DNA of 64,000 bases from Opeltia flavorubescens (taxonomy: Eukaryota; Ascomycota; Lecanoromycetes; Teloschistales; Teloschistaceae): positions 1,178,001 through 1,242,000 of the forward strand of contig KE546969.1 in assembly GCA_000442125.1 (NCBI GenBank), written 5' to 3'. A model generated the notes under the pieces. The model did not search any database. It was not told the origin of the DNA and was given only the letters and a program-made list of their open reading frames with translations. A program made the translations under genes and the position numbers. The stretch's first letter is position 1, and each line of letters opens with the position of its first letter. Of the stretch, positions 11,856-24,027 are shown in pieces.

Positions 11856-12212
11856 AATGATGAAAAGAAAAATAGCGTACTATCACCCTAGACTCCGGTC
11901 TTTCAGGGCGAGTGGATAGAAATGTCCTGATAGTATGGACATGCGATTCATTGTGGCCTATGAAGCTCACGAACGGAAAAACTCATCAGCAAAACGGAGG
12001 TTAAAATTGAGATTTACAAGTATGCTGCGGCAGCCTCATGTTGCCGTGTCGCTCTCCCGTCCACTAGTCCCGCATAATGATTGCCGACCCACTCCCAGAC
12101 GCCAATGACGTCCTTAAGTTGTTTTTCACGATTGTATCCATTTAGACGCTATTCCGACAAGTGAAAGTTAAACCTGTATTGCTCGAGACCAAATATTCGA
12201 GCCAAGGATAAG
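11856..12212. promoter_or_regulatory. Bidirectional promoter region RBD2/EFM5
   Basis: Gap of 357 bp between two outward-facing start codons. No specific element recognised. Confidence 0.45.
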
Positions 12213-13194
12213 ATGGTTTCGTCGAGGGACGAGGACGATGATGCACCGTTGGTCTGCCTCAGTTGTAATCCAGATAGACGAGTGGGTTGACCAGAAGGAA
12301 AGAGAATTGTCAGCCGACACACTTGCCATACTTGGAGCCTTCTATTCTGAAAAGGAACAGAACGAGAGACAGTTCGAGGACATGAAAGCGCAGATGGAGC
12401 AGCAATGTCTCCAAGCACCCCTGTCGATGGATCTGTTCTCAGAGGATTGGAACGCAAGTCAATTCTGGGTAACGCTTGCAGCTTGAATTTCAGACGTAGC
12501 TCATCTGACGCGCTCAGTACAGTGATGAGACAGCGAACCGACTAGCTGAGCAGCTCCTGCATGGGACAGCAGCGGAGTCTAGAATTGCAGTTGTCTCTGC
12601 CCCCAGTGTTTTCGTACAAATGAAAAATCTTCTGGTGGGGGACTTTAAAGATTTTCTACTAGGAAAACGCCTAACCAATAACTAGGCCTCGAGATCCGAT
12701 AATCCCCAAGTTACATTGTTGGAATTCGACCAACGATTCAGTGTTTTCAAGGAATACGTTCCCTATGACTTCCATTCCCCTACGAAGCTCCCTCGTAAGT
12801 AATATGCCAATCACTCCATAGTTAATCTTATAAGCTCCTAGATGATCTCAAGGGAAGCTATGACCGTATCCTATGCGACCCGCCTTTCCTCAGTACAGAT
12901 TGTCAAACCAAAGGTAGTCTCGCAGACAATAGTTTGAACCCTCCACTCACGTCCTGACGGTGTGCGATAGTCGCCCTCACGGTTCGCTGGCTTTCAAGGA
13001 CCAGTTCCGTAAAGGCTCCGCAATCGCGGCCGCAATGGATTGTGTGCACCGGTGAGAGGATGGGGGAGCTCATTCACAAGCTCTACCCAGGAATCAAAAT
13101 CACAAATTTCCGACCCAGACATGTCGGGGACAGACTGAGCAACGACTTCAGATGTTATGCAAATATCGACAGCGAAAGGTGGAGCACAGGATAA
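12213..13194 (+). CDS. EFM5: Protein-lysine N-methyltransferase EFM5 (eEF1A, N6AMT2 family)
   Basis: Six exons (12213-12261, 12314-12468, 12518-12634, 12686-12794, 12842-12913, 12971-13194) join in frame to 241 residues, close to yeast Efm5. Features: ADTLAILGAFYSEKE near the start, LSMDLFSEDWNASQFWYSDE, which is the family signature entering the Rossmann fold, VTLLEFDQRF, and the catalytic-loop motif ILCDPPFLS (the DPPF form of the NPPY motif). Then come a WIVCTGERM strand and ITNFRPRH. The enzyme is known to trimethylate a lysine of translation factor eEF1A using S-adenosylmethionine. The first intron donor (GTTGTA) is weak but is the only one that restores frame. The 3' end overlaps an antisense open frame (see 12994-13890). 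Confidence 0.87.
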
Positions 13195-13890
13195 TATAGC
13201 GTGAATCAACATCCTTTGATGTTTAGCGCGCTCTCGAAATATGAGGCGTGGGCAGTATGCTGCCACAGGAACTGTAAGTACAGTCTCATATGAAGCTGCG
13301 TCTATCGTTTTATTTACAGAGAATGGATATACAAGAGTGTAAGGACGGAGTTTGACGACATCAGAGGATAACGTCTGTTGCACGGAAGCATCACGTGCGT
13401 TTTGATGGTTGTAGGTGGCGTGCGATAGCAAGTGCAAGGCAGAGTAATCAAGAATTATTAATCATGCAATAAGAACCGAGATCAAGATGAACCAAGACCG
13501 CGTGTAACGGATGCTCGCGGAATGAATGCCCGAGTGAGTCACAGGTAGAAACAGTTGCTCTGAATTGTATGTCACATGCAAAGAAACAAGATCGGCATCG
13601 CTCGTGGTCTTCATCGGTTCGAATTTCTGCCCGAATTTTCCGGACCATATTGAGTTATTTTCTTTTGAAATACAAGCATATCGGTATAGCGAGTTGTAGT
13701 TTATGCGTTTCTCTAGAATATGGAATTCCTCTGTGCTAGTGATCCATCGAATCACTAAAGAAGCTGCTATGAAGCTAATAAGGTATGGAAAGCTGGCGGC
13801 TTGTAATTGGCTGAAAAATGGTCGGAGCTGATTGTCCGGTGTGTCGGCCAATGGGTAAGAGCAACCGAACATCCGTACGGAATATGGCAT
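12994..13890 (-). CDS. Unrecognised membrane-protein-like frame with internal TGA
   Basis: One frame stays open for 299 codons from ATG 13890 to 12994 except for a single TGA at 13464-13462. The first part has SFPYLISFIAASLVIRWI, LEKRINYNSLYRYACISKEN and YTRSWFILISVLIA just before the TGA; the second has LHLLSHATYNHQNARD and ASYETVLTVPVAAYCPRLIF. A tryptophan codon (TGG) would fit at the stop in a hydrophobic stretch. An alternative is a 102-bp in-frame intron from a weak GTTCTT donor to the CAACAG just before codon ACG, which would remove the TGA. The last 200 bp lie antisense to the last EFM5 exon, so the true C-terminus may be earlier. I do not recognise the family. It could be a real host gene, a young pseudogene, or chance. 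Confidence 0.42.
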
Positions 13891-14398
13891 TTCGACCTCA
13901 CTTTAGCAAAACGCATCTGAATGCCGAAACCCGCTTACCCAGCCTTATTATTTCCCCATGCTAGTTCTGACATGTGCCTGGTCACCGCCCCGGATATCGT
14001 TTCCACCACTGGGCTCGGCGAGGTGGCTTGGGTCGGTGGACGGTTGGTAAGAAGCTATTGCATAAGCTCCTTTTGCGTCACCAGATACTCGACGGAAATG
14101 TCGATGCCGACACGCTCGTAGCTATCTCCGATTCCGCCGTCATACAACAATCATCAGCCATGCCTTCTCCGTTGGTCCCATTCAACTCTCAAACAAGTTC
14201 CTCCTTGCCACGCAGCCTACTTCCTCATTGCCTAATCACAGCAAACAAAGTCTCCTCTCTGCCTAATACCTCTCTATCGGAAGATCTTTTTCTCTCCACA
14301 TCTAACCTACTAGATATCCTTCCTTTACAAGTATTTCACTTCGCCAAGCATAGAATAGCTACAGCCTTCGTCGGCAAGGACTCTGGTCACTTTAGCCC
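13891..14398. other. Intergenic upstream of the Ytp1-like gene
   Basis: About 510 bp. Plus-strand open frames (13921-14121, 13974-14447) overlap in two frames and lack domains; this is most likely promoter and 5' leader. The leader is pyrimidine-rich after 14160. Confidence 0.4.
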
Positions 14399-16249
14399 AT
14401 GGTTCGCAGGAATTTCCGAATCATTGATGCAGCTCTTTTGCTGCTAGCAAGCGCTACCTTGATCTTCGGGCACGGTCACGATGACCATCAACAGGGAGAC
14501 CTGGACTCAGGAACTTTGCTTTCGCCAACAAGAAGTTCTGCATTGATGGCTTCCGCTACAGCGTCAATGAGTTCGGAACACCTGTCGGAAACATATTTCA
14601 CATATTCTGGCTTGTCTGGCCTCATGTTGGCCCATGTTGTATTGATGTTGGCTGCATGGTTCTTTGTACTGCCCATAGGTTCGTCTTAGCTCCCTTTCTG
14701 TGTGCGACTCGTTGACAGGCCTCTAGCGGTCATGTTAAGCGTTGCTCGTTCTCGTTTAACGCCACTGATACAGCTTGGATTTCTTACGCTGAACTTACTG
14801 GGTCTTCTTCTTGGCTTGATCTACAACAAGGAGACCCCTGATCTCTATGAGGAGAACCTTCATCACAAACTTGGATGGGCAATCACGCTCATTCTTCTCT
14901 TTCAATTCCTTGTGGGCCTGCTTAGGTTCCCTATAAACGAGAAAGCAAATACGGAAGCGGACAACAACGAAAGGGTCTCTTTTATGCCCATCAGCACAGA
15001 TCATATGAACGGGTATCAGCAAATGCATCCTGAAAGCGATGCGTCGATGCATAGGTATTCTCATGATAGCGGCCATGGCACCGAATATGACTCAAGGGCA
15101 AGCAACTCACTCAGCGAACCACACGAAGAAAAAGATGAAGAAACGCAAGACTACAGCCAACAATTGCGAGACAAGTACGCAATCAGTGCGGAGAATCGAA
15201 AATGGCTTGGATTCGCTGCTGCAGACCGGGCTCTGTCCTCGGCGCATCAGCTGGTTCCAAACTGGTTGATGAAGATGATGAGCGTGTTCTATGATGCTGT
15301 GGACATTTCCATCTTGGTCATTGGTTTCATACTGATTTTAACTGGATTCATAACCTATGCTGGCATCTTCAAAGGCAGTAATATTTTCAACGGCTTGGCA
15401 CATTCAGTCAAGGGTGGAATCTTCTTCTGGTACGGTCTGCTTACCCTTGGTCGTTGGATGGGTTGTTTTGCCGAGTGTGGCTGGGCTTGGAATATCCGAC
15501 CTCCTGCGGGCATGGTTAGCACCCGTAAAGCAAGAATGCCGTCGGCCGAATTCGTGGAATCGTTTGTCATTTTTTTATACGGTTCGACAAACGTCTTTCT
15601 CGAGCACCTGGCAGCCTGGGGCGATACGTGGACAGCAGAAGACCTAGAGCACGTATCCATCTCGGTCATGTTCCTGGGTGGCGGCCTCTGCGGTATGCTC
15701 ATTGAGTCGAGAAAAGTCCGGGACCTGTTGAACGCGAGCCTCGCACGTTGGAGTGCCGGCCAGGATCAATATCCTTTCAAGGAGCAATGCACGCCGCCGA
15801 AAACTTATTCATTCTCGATGAATCCCATGCCTGGTTTAATCATACTTTTGCTTGGCTTGATGATGAGTTCACACCATCAGCACTCCATGATATCAACCAT
15901 GGTACATAAACAGTGGGGATCTCTCTTCGTAGGTTTCGCATTCGCACGAGGCGTCACGTACATCTTGATGTATGTATCCCCGCCGTCCTCTTACCTGCCC
16001 TCTCGACCTCCATCTGAGATCATCTCGTCGTTCTGCTTGATCGCTGGAGGTCTCATCTTTATCGCCAGCAACAAAGATACTGTTGCCGCAATGGAACGCT
16101 ATGACGTCAATGCTATGTTCGTCTTCACGGTGACAATGGGCTGGACAGCCTTCTTAATGGCATGGCAGATTATCGTCTTAGCTATCAAAGGGTGGGCTCT
16201 TCAAAAGCGGCAAATTGAGATCCATACCATACGTGGCACCTTGGCTTGA
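14399..16249 (+). CDS. YTP1: Ytp1-like multipass membrane protein
   Basis: Two exons, 14399-14678 and 14727-16249, joined across a 48-bp intron whose acceptor is CTCTAG, give 600 residues. It starts with a signal-like segment (IIDAALLLLASATLIF) followed by the His-rich GHGHDDHQQGD, a plausible metal-binding patch. Next are the DUF2427-type membrane segments, a Ser/Asp/Glu-rich cytosolic loop (about 185-260), then the long Ytp1 domain with motifs GGIFFWYGLLTLGRWMG, GSTNVFLEHLAAWG and MFLGGGLCGMLIES, and HHQHS. The function is not established; yeast YTP1 resembles mitochondrial electron-transport proteins only weakly. Length and motif order are normal for Pezizomycotina. Confidence 0.85.
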
Positions 16250-16876
16250 AGCTTGGGCGCGAAATCGGTAAGAGAGGCGAGTGGGTGAGCTTTAGATACC
16301 CGTTTCAGGCGTTCCTTGATCAAGCGTTTCGGCATGCTTAAAGACGACATACGTTGCACGAATTACGTTTAGGAAAGAAGGCGTCTTAATTCTCACGATA
16401 CCCACTAGCATCCATGCGAATATCTATTAGCAAAGAATGATTAGCCAGGATAGTATTCAATCGCTCATCCGCGAAGTGTTCGTTCTCATATCTCACATGC
16501 CTCGAAGCAAACGTTGTTTCTTGACAGTCGAGGTCTTCAATGGGCAAACTTACCTGATTCCTTATCAGTGCATGATCATACCTACCGATCGCCATGTCTT
16601 ACCTCTTGTTGATTTTACCTGGAGGACCCGCGCGAAGGCAAGGGCATGCCCGAGGTCACGGTCTCGATGTGGGCAACATAGATTTCGTAACCCTTGAATA
16701 TACGGTTTCCCTAGCGCCTGTTTAACCCTAAGTGCAGCACTGTCAGCCCCGTAGCTTTTATTCTCGTGTCTTCTTGGACTTATGTATCGCCAGTCGAAAG
16801 CACATTTCAACAGACAACGCGAAGATTCCCAGCGTAGCCGTTAAGGCGGGACGACAATTTTCCGTTCCACATGTGT
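16250..16876. other. Gap between Ytp1-like and DAM1 3' ends
   Basis: Both flanking genes point inward. The gap is long for convergent 3' ends and includes one possible small spliced gene (16292-16595, listed separately). Confidence 0.4.
16292..16595 (-). CDS. Possible small spliced gene, 57 residues
   Basis: ATG at 16595, exon 1 to 16554 (MAIGRYDHALIRNQ), a textbook intron beginning GTAAGT and ending GCTAATAG, then exon 2 16423-16292, which adds a hydrophobic stretch IFAWMLVGIV and a polar tail to the stop. The total is an exact 58 codons. I recognise no family. The support is only the good splice sites and the unbroken joined frame, so this may also be noise or the 3' end of something longer; the frame upstream is closed. 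Confidence 0.27.
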
Positions 16877-17693
16877 TCATCTTGGACCTCGAGGCTTGCC
16901 TCTGGCGATACCACTTGCTCTTGCACCTCTTCCGTCTCCTCTGCCACCTCTTACCCCTTGCACAATACTCGCCCCTCGTCTGTTAAGACCTGAACTTGGC
17001 CGTGAAGTAGACGCATTCGGAGCTGTGTATTTTGGAGGCTTCTTGACTGATGCGGGCTTATCAAAGAAGGAAGTATCTGTCGTACTAAGGGATAATTGGT
17101 CAACAAAATTAGAGGCATCGCCCCAAGAATACGTACAGGAATGTTGCTTCATTATCTTGCTCCATTGAATCACCATGCCCGGCACGCAGAATGTCTTGTC
17201 CAATGGAGGCTGACGGAACTTTCAAACCGCATCAGCAAAGTCAATGGAGATATCTGCCAGTCATTGATACCTGAGTCTTCATCGGATTGTCGTCCACGTT
17301 TAAAAGATTCGGGAACCGGCGCCTGCAAGGTTGAGTCAGTGTCTGATAATGCCATATAGTGGCTAAAGATAAAGACACCTCTGGAAAGTCAACGCAGAAT
17401 GCGTTCATATTCAGCCCGTACAGAAAGCTAGCGAAATTCTCGTTGAACCTTGATAGACTTTCATGCATTAGTTGGAGATGCATGAAATTGGCTTCGAGGT
17501 CTGCCATTGAGTCCGATAACTCTGCAAAAGCCGGCTCAAGGGAATCCAAAGGAAAGGAGGAAGATGCACTGCCGCCGGGTGTGAAGGTTTGGCTTTCCCG
17601 TAAGGACGTACGAGAGCTGGAGCGTAAAGGTGTTGTGGGCCGTGAAGGAGGGCGATTGCGGGATGAGGACCGTTTGGCGGTGTTGTTTTCCAT
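16877..17693 (-). CDS. DAM1: DASH/Dam1 complex subunit Dam1
   Basis: Kinetochore-microtubule coupling protein of the fungal DASH ring. Four exons. Exon 1 (17693-17379) has a Ser/Arg/Pro-rich head then the Dam1 domain LEPAFAELSDSMADLEANFM, LQLMHESLSRFNENFASFLY and GLNMNAFCVDFPE, the family core. Exon 2 gives APVPESFKRGRQSDEDS. Exon 3 gives VPSASIGQDILRAG and an acidic link. Exon 4 gives the phosphorylation-site-like TTDTSFFDKP and a basic RG-rich tail ending in KPRGPR at 16877. The Arg/Gly tail fits microtubule binding. Exons 2 and 3 were placed by frame and family likeness; both joins use GTATCA/AAAG and GTACGT/TTAG sites. In yeast the protein is controlled by Aurora B (Ipl1). Confidence 0.88.
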
Positions 17694-18068
17694 GTCTTTT
17701 TACGAGTTACGAAGAGAGCCTTAAAAGTTCACAACTGCTCATTCTGCTAACTATGGTAGGTAAGACTTTTTGGTGCAAGCTTTCTCAACCCCAAAAGTAG
17801 AGTAAAGTAGACGTGGTAGAACGCCCGGAGGTAGTCGCGAAGTCGCGAATCGTAGTGTCGGCGCATCGGAACCCCGATGTGCCCTGCATTTAATGTCGCG
17901 AATGGAAGTGACGACTTGATAACGGGTTTTATGTACAATTGCTGACTGCATTATTATTTATTATTCCCTACTAAACCAAGCTTATTAGTTTTCGCAGTCT
18001 CAGCTTTCATTAGAAATTTAGATCTGCCTATATTGCGACCACTCTTTGTCACTTTTCTTGAAAAGTAC
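17694..18068. promoter_or_regulatory. Divergent promoter region DAM1 / CRAL-TRIO gene
   Basis: 375 bp between outward-facing starts. No element named. Short runs of TTATTATTTATTATT occur near 17955. Confidence 0.4.
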
Positions 18069-19893
<1,825 letters not shown>

Positions 19894-20042
19894 AGGGTCT
19901 CGCGGCTTCACATTCCAAGAAAAGTGTTGTCGGGACCTTGGGGATACCCAGGCGAGACATTTGGTTCCAGGGCGTTTGGTTATCATGACAGCGAAAATGG
20001 CATCAAGGGAGCATTTAAAATGTGCAGTCACAATCCCTGCTT

Positions 20043-20794
20043 TTACATTTTGGCCTTGACCTCATTGAATAGCGCTTTCAGCTTGTCCATGTCCGTCTCC
20101 TTCGCCGGCCATCCGATACCTAAACCCTCGGATTCATTGGGCTTAGGGATCTAAAGACCATCAGCTGCCACAAATGAAATTGCGGCCGAGGTGAGACAAA
20201 TCTTACCATATGGAAATGCACCTATGAAATTAATTCACTATGAGTTATTCTTTGACACAAGCAAATGTGCATTGGTTGCGAAGAGAAGGTACTACACACA
20301 TGATCAACCACCTGATGCGCTATACGTCCGTTATTCTGTAGTATGTTATAATTTTCCGCGTTCGTTGCAATGGCCAGCTTCTTCGCTACAGGCTGTGACA
20401 TGAACTCAGTCCAAAATTCTCTGCCAATCTTTCTTCTCGTGCAGTCTTCATCCCTAGCATAGTGTGATAGACGTACCAGTATTTCTGCCAGAGACTCATC
20501 GGGTATGTCTGTCAATTTTGCGCCATGATGCTTTGGGATCACGAGCTACAGGGAAAGCCGTCGGTCAATTTGCACGGTCATAGGTGAAAAGGGCCACAGA
20601 GTCCGATTGACGTACAGCATGCCCCAAGCTTAGCGGTTGGATGTCAAGAAAAGCAAGAAGTCGGTCGTTTTCAAAGAGTTTGAAGGAAGGTATGTCACCT
20701 GCAGAGCGACATCTGGTTAACTTCTGCTGCTTCAGGGCTTGAGTTTTATTCTAGCACCTTTGATGATCTTGCAGAAGATACAAGCAGCTGCCAT
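20043..20794 (-). CDS. HNT1: HIT-family nucleotide hydrolase (HINT/Hnt1)
   Basis: Adenosine 5'-monophosphoramidase of the HINT branch. Multi-exon: the ATG at 20794 gives MAAACIFCKIIKGDIPSFKL, then FENDRLLAFLDIQPLSLGHA, VIPKHHGAKLTDIPDESLAE, KLAIATNAENYNILQNNGR and AHQVVDH. A 15-nt microexon (20221-20207) encodes VHFHM. The last exon gives IPKPNESEGLGIGWPAKETD to the stop at 20043. Together these make the histidine triad H-V-H-F-H before M-IPKP. The first histidine comes from the upstream exon and the next two from the microexon. An N-terminal CxxC (CIFC) is also present. All joins keep frame. It lies tail to tail with the CRAL-TRIO gene, 149 bp apart. Confidence 0.88.
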
Positions 20795-22142
20795 AGTTGC
20801 TCCGAAATTCAGTTTTCTCCCCTTTCTGTTTAATTGCTATAGCTTGAGTAGTCGACGATGCGGGGCGCGCGTGAGAAGCCATTGATTAATTCCGCTGCGA
20901 CAAGGCCGTGGCTCGGTGGCTGACGTGATGGGTTTGACCTCTATAGAAAGACCAAGCATTCATAACAAGTGCTAGAAAAGAAGCCATTATTATTCAAATC
21001 GGCCTCAGCATATTCTAAAGAGAGACCTATTCTACATCTGACTGTCTGCTTCTACGTTTTGTGGACAGGTGCTGCAGACCACCCAGTGATCCCCTTCCGC
21101 TCGCAATATTACGTGATGATCTTCCTGTATGAATTCTTTTATCCGGACATGAACTTTCTCGCCAACGGACAATTTGATTCATTACTACCATATGCAGAAT
21201 CCCCGCACAAGAAGCATGGTTCGCTTGAACACCTTAAAAGCGGTACCGTTCAAGGTCGCAGGCTGAGACTAGGCTGTTGTTGAATTGAAATGACGGGTAG
21301 GAGCGACATCAAAGAAGCTTAGAAGGTAATCCAGCTACGGAGAGCCTTTGAAGCGTCATTGATAAGGTACTTCAGTGATGCATTACCGCATACATCTGAA
21401 ACGTTGGTGATTCAGGAGTATGAGGATCTGTACCGGGTGAAAGAGTAGCGTCATATAGCGTGTCCCGAGGCCTAGCGTAAGCACGGAGAATGGAAGGTTG
21501 TAAGTATCAATAGATGTTCCGATCTGCCTCGATTCCATGTTATTCACTTGCTAGTCCCTTTTCGTATGGATTTGCTTTGCAAGAAGACATCAATAGCAAG
21601 GCCATTCGTTGTCTGGAGCATGACCAGATATAGAGGTAGCCCATTGCGATGACTCCATTCAGTAGAGCAGCACATTGTGCACAAGAGCAATTGCTGTAAG
21701 CCTTAAATTGAGCCCATAAGAGAATTGAATGAGATAGTGCCGGACTGCCCGGCATAAACATGGGCGGACAGAATGTCGCTTGATGCATCAGTAAATAACA
21801 TGATCGAGAATGCCTCGACAAGCCAAACACGCCAAATACGAAAAAGTTCTTGTACCACCCGCACCTGAACAGCTAAGTTTGGCTAGTCCCAGTAATGTCA
21901 GCGCGAAAATGTCACGTCCACGTCGCGTCCATCGACGCAAGATTACATAAATTTTACTCGATGTTCAATTGCAGTAAAACCTCGACTACGCTAAGGAAAA
22001 GGATGTTCATAAAATTCAATGAGAATGAACATTAAAAGCGCGACCGGCACGCGTCGTTACATGATTTCATAGGCCACCGACAGCTAATGCGAAAGCACAC
22101 GGAATGAACGGGCTTTGGAAATCCTAGCGCCTACCAGTAGAA
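20795..22142. other. Gene-poor interval, 1.35 kb
   Basis: Upstream of HNT1 and downstream of the Whi5-like gene. Open frames at 20969-21283 (+) and 21540-21830 (-) have no domain, membrane pattern or splice logic. No tRNA, repeat or inverted repeat is seen. It is probably the HNT1 promoter plus 3' sequence. Confidence 0.4.
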
Positions 22143-23335
22143 TCAAGATACCAACTCTCCCCCAAGCTCCATACCCAATCCCATGTCTTTGGTGGTTGGT
22201 CCTCTCTTGACACTCGTAAGATTCGGACTTCCGCCGGGAGCTACCAAAGAATCAAGATTGAGTCTTCGCCGAGCCTCCTTTGCAGCAAGAGGAGTCTTCG
22301 GAAGTCCAGGTGTACGGTTGCCAAAAGCGCCTTGTGCGGGTGACGGAGTGACATTGATGAAATCAGCCCATGCAAAATTCTGACCCGGGGTGTTGAATCC
22401 ACCAAGAAAACCGCCGGCTCCAGATAACGGCATCATGGACGAAGGAAGCGCATGAGGATCAGATGGTGGGGTAGAAGGGGGATGCAGATTAGATTTCATG
22501 GCTTGGTTGGCAGGAGATGGGGATGTGGCCAGGTGCATCAACAACTCCGCCCCTTCTGCGCCGGTGGCATTGTTCTTTCGCGAACGAGACCTTCGAGAGA
22601 AGGTTGGTGGCGGAGTGCAGGGAGGCGAAGAGCGGAATTCAGAGGAGTCCAAGTCGAAAGAATGATCAAGATTTCCGTGGGCATGGTCGTCGGAGGAACG
22701 GTCGAATCGGGGCGTAGCAGGGATCGTGGATCCGTCAGAGGCAAAGGAAAGGTTGGCACCTTGTGAGGCTGGGAATTGGCCATGTTGATGGATTCCTGGT
22801 GAAGAGTGTGGCAGATTATGCGTACTTTTCCAGGATCGGCGAGAAGTGTCAATGAGTGGGGGCGCCATCGACCGTGTCCGATTACGTTTGCGATTGCCTG
22901 CGCTTGTATTGGAAAGGGTAAAAGCAGACTTGTAGGCCGACCTCTTGAGTAAAGCATGCCCACTATCATCCGAAAACATGGGAGCAGTGTGAGGTGAGGA
23001 GATTGTTCGGCCTGAAAAGGAAGGATAATCGGAAGCAATAGAGGATGAATCGGAGGAAGAGTCTGTGCTCGAGCCCGGCCGTTTCCGCTTCAAGGTGTTT
23101 TCTAAGTGGGCTTCGACCAGGTTTGCGCTGAGGTGGTCAAGGCCATTCTGAGCTTTATAGCTTGCCAAAGCCAGACGGCCTTGCAATTTTCTCGCCATCT
23201 AAATACTTGATTAGTTCGAAACCATGTTTCTATCCGCAAGGAGGGACTTGGATTTCTCACGGTTGCGACTTCGACTCTTCGTAGCACTTTCTCGACCACC
23301 TCCTCCGGCGTCACTGGTCTTGGGTAGGTTGCCAT
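22143..23335 (-). CDS. Whi5/Nrm1-type transcriptional repressor of the cell cycle
   Basis: Two exons. Exon 1 (ATG 23335) encodes TPEEVVEKVLRRVEVAT; an intron from GTGAGA to TTTAG follows; exon 2 begins MARKLQGRLALASYKAQNGL, together forming the short Whi5 domain found in yeast Whi5 and Nrm1. The rest is a Ser/Pro/Thr-rich disordered region with many SP and TP sites (SSPPCTPPPTF, HPPSTPPSDP, FINVTPSPAQ, LPKTPLAAKEARRRL). In yeast such sites are cyclin-dependent kinase targets and the protein represses SBF/MBF genes at G1/S. Family membership rests mainly on the approximately 25-residue domain, so the Whi5 versus Nrm1 choice is left open. It is divergent from the zincin gene, about 690 bp apart. 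Confidence 0.75.
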
Positions 23336-24027
23336 TGTAAAATGACACTGTGGTATTAAGATTGTGTGCTCAATGGCTGTAGAGTCTGATCGACCTTATA
23401 TGCATGAAATGGCAAAACGAGGTGCTTCGGAGAGACGGCGGTAAAAAAACAGGGTCAAGGAAAGGATAGGTCAAGAAAATGTCAGAACTGGAAGAATTGC
23501 GTGAGTTCAACAGGAATCGACAATGGACATTTGGTTTTGATCTACTGCATCATGAAAATTGGCTCTTTGCTTCGAAACTCCAAGGGGAATGCTTTGAGTA
23601 CTGAAGATATCTGTGGTTGGGGATGATGGACTAGCCCCAACGTACGCTAGTTGGTCGATGCGGTGGCTGACAGCCGAGCGTCGATAACCCGGTTTCTAAG
23701 TTTGGCTTCTAAATAGTAGTCGTCCTCAAGTCGAACGGGCCGACGTGTGTCATCTTCTCTGAGCAGCTAGCATTCTCTTTTCATCTCTAACATTCGCTTC
23801 ATCTGTTTTCCTGTTATTAATGCAACAATAGATTCAGTCGTTTAGCTGCCATCTCATTGACTTCTAGCGTCGAATCAGTCTCCAATTTTTCCCCATTTTA
23901 CCAATCCAATGTCAATTGGCTCGCAATCACTACTGCGGCTGTTTTGTCTCGTATGAACTCCTTAATTCCACCAAGAGGGAAAAGATCCGGAAATCTGGCA
24001 ATCGTGGTGGGGTAAGGAAATCACACT
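23336..24027. promoter_or_regulatory. Divergent intergenic region Whi5-like / zincin
   Basis: About 690 bp between outward-facing starts; pyrimidine-rich leader stretches after 23750. No named element. Confidence 0.4.

Noticed and set aside
20969-21830. Two open frames near 21 kb as possible orphan genes
   Set aside because: They lack membrane pattern, domains, splice context and protein-like composition; lengths near 100 codons are expected by chance in 1.3 kb.
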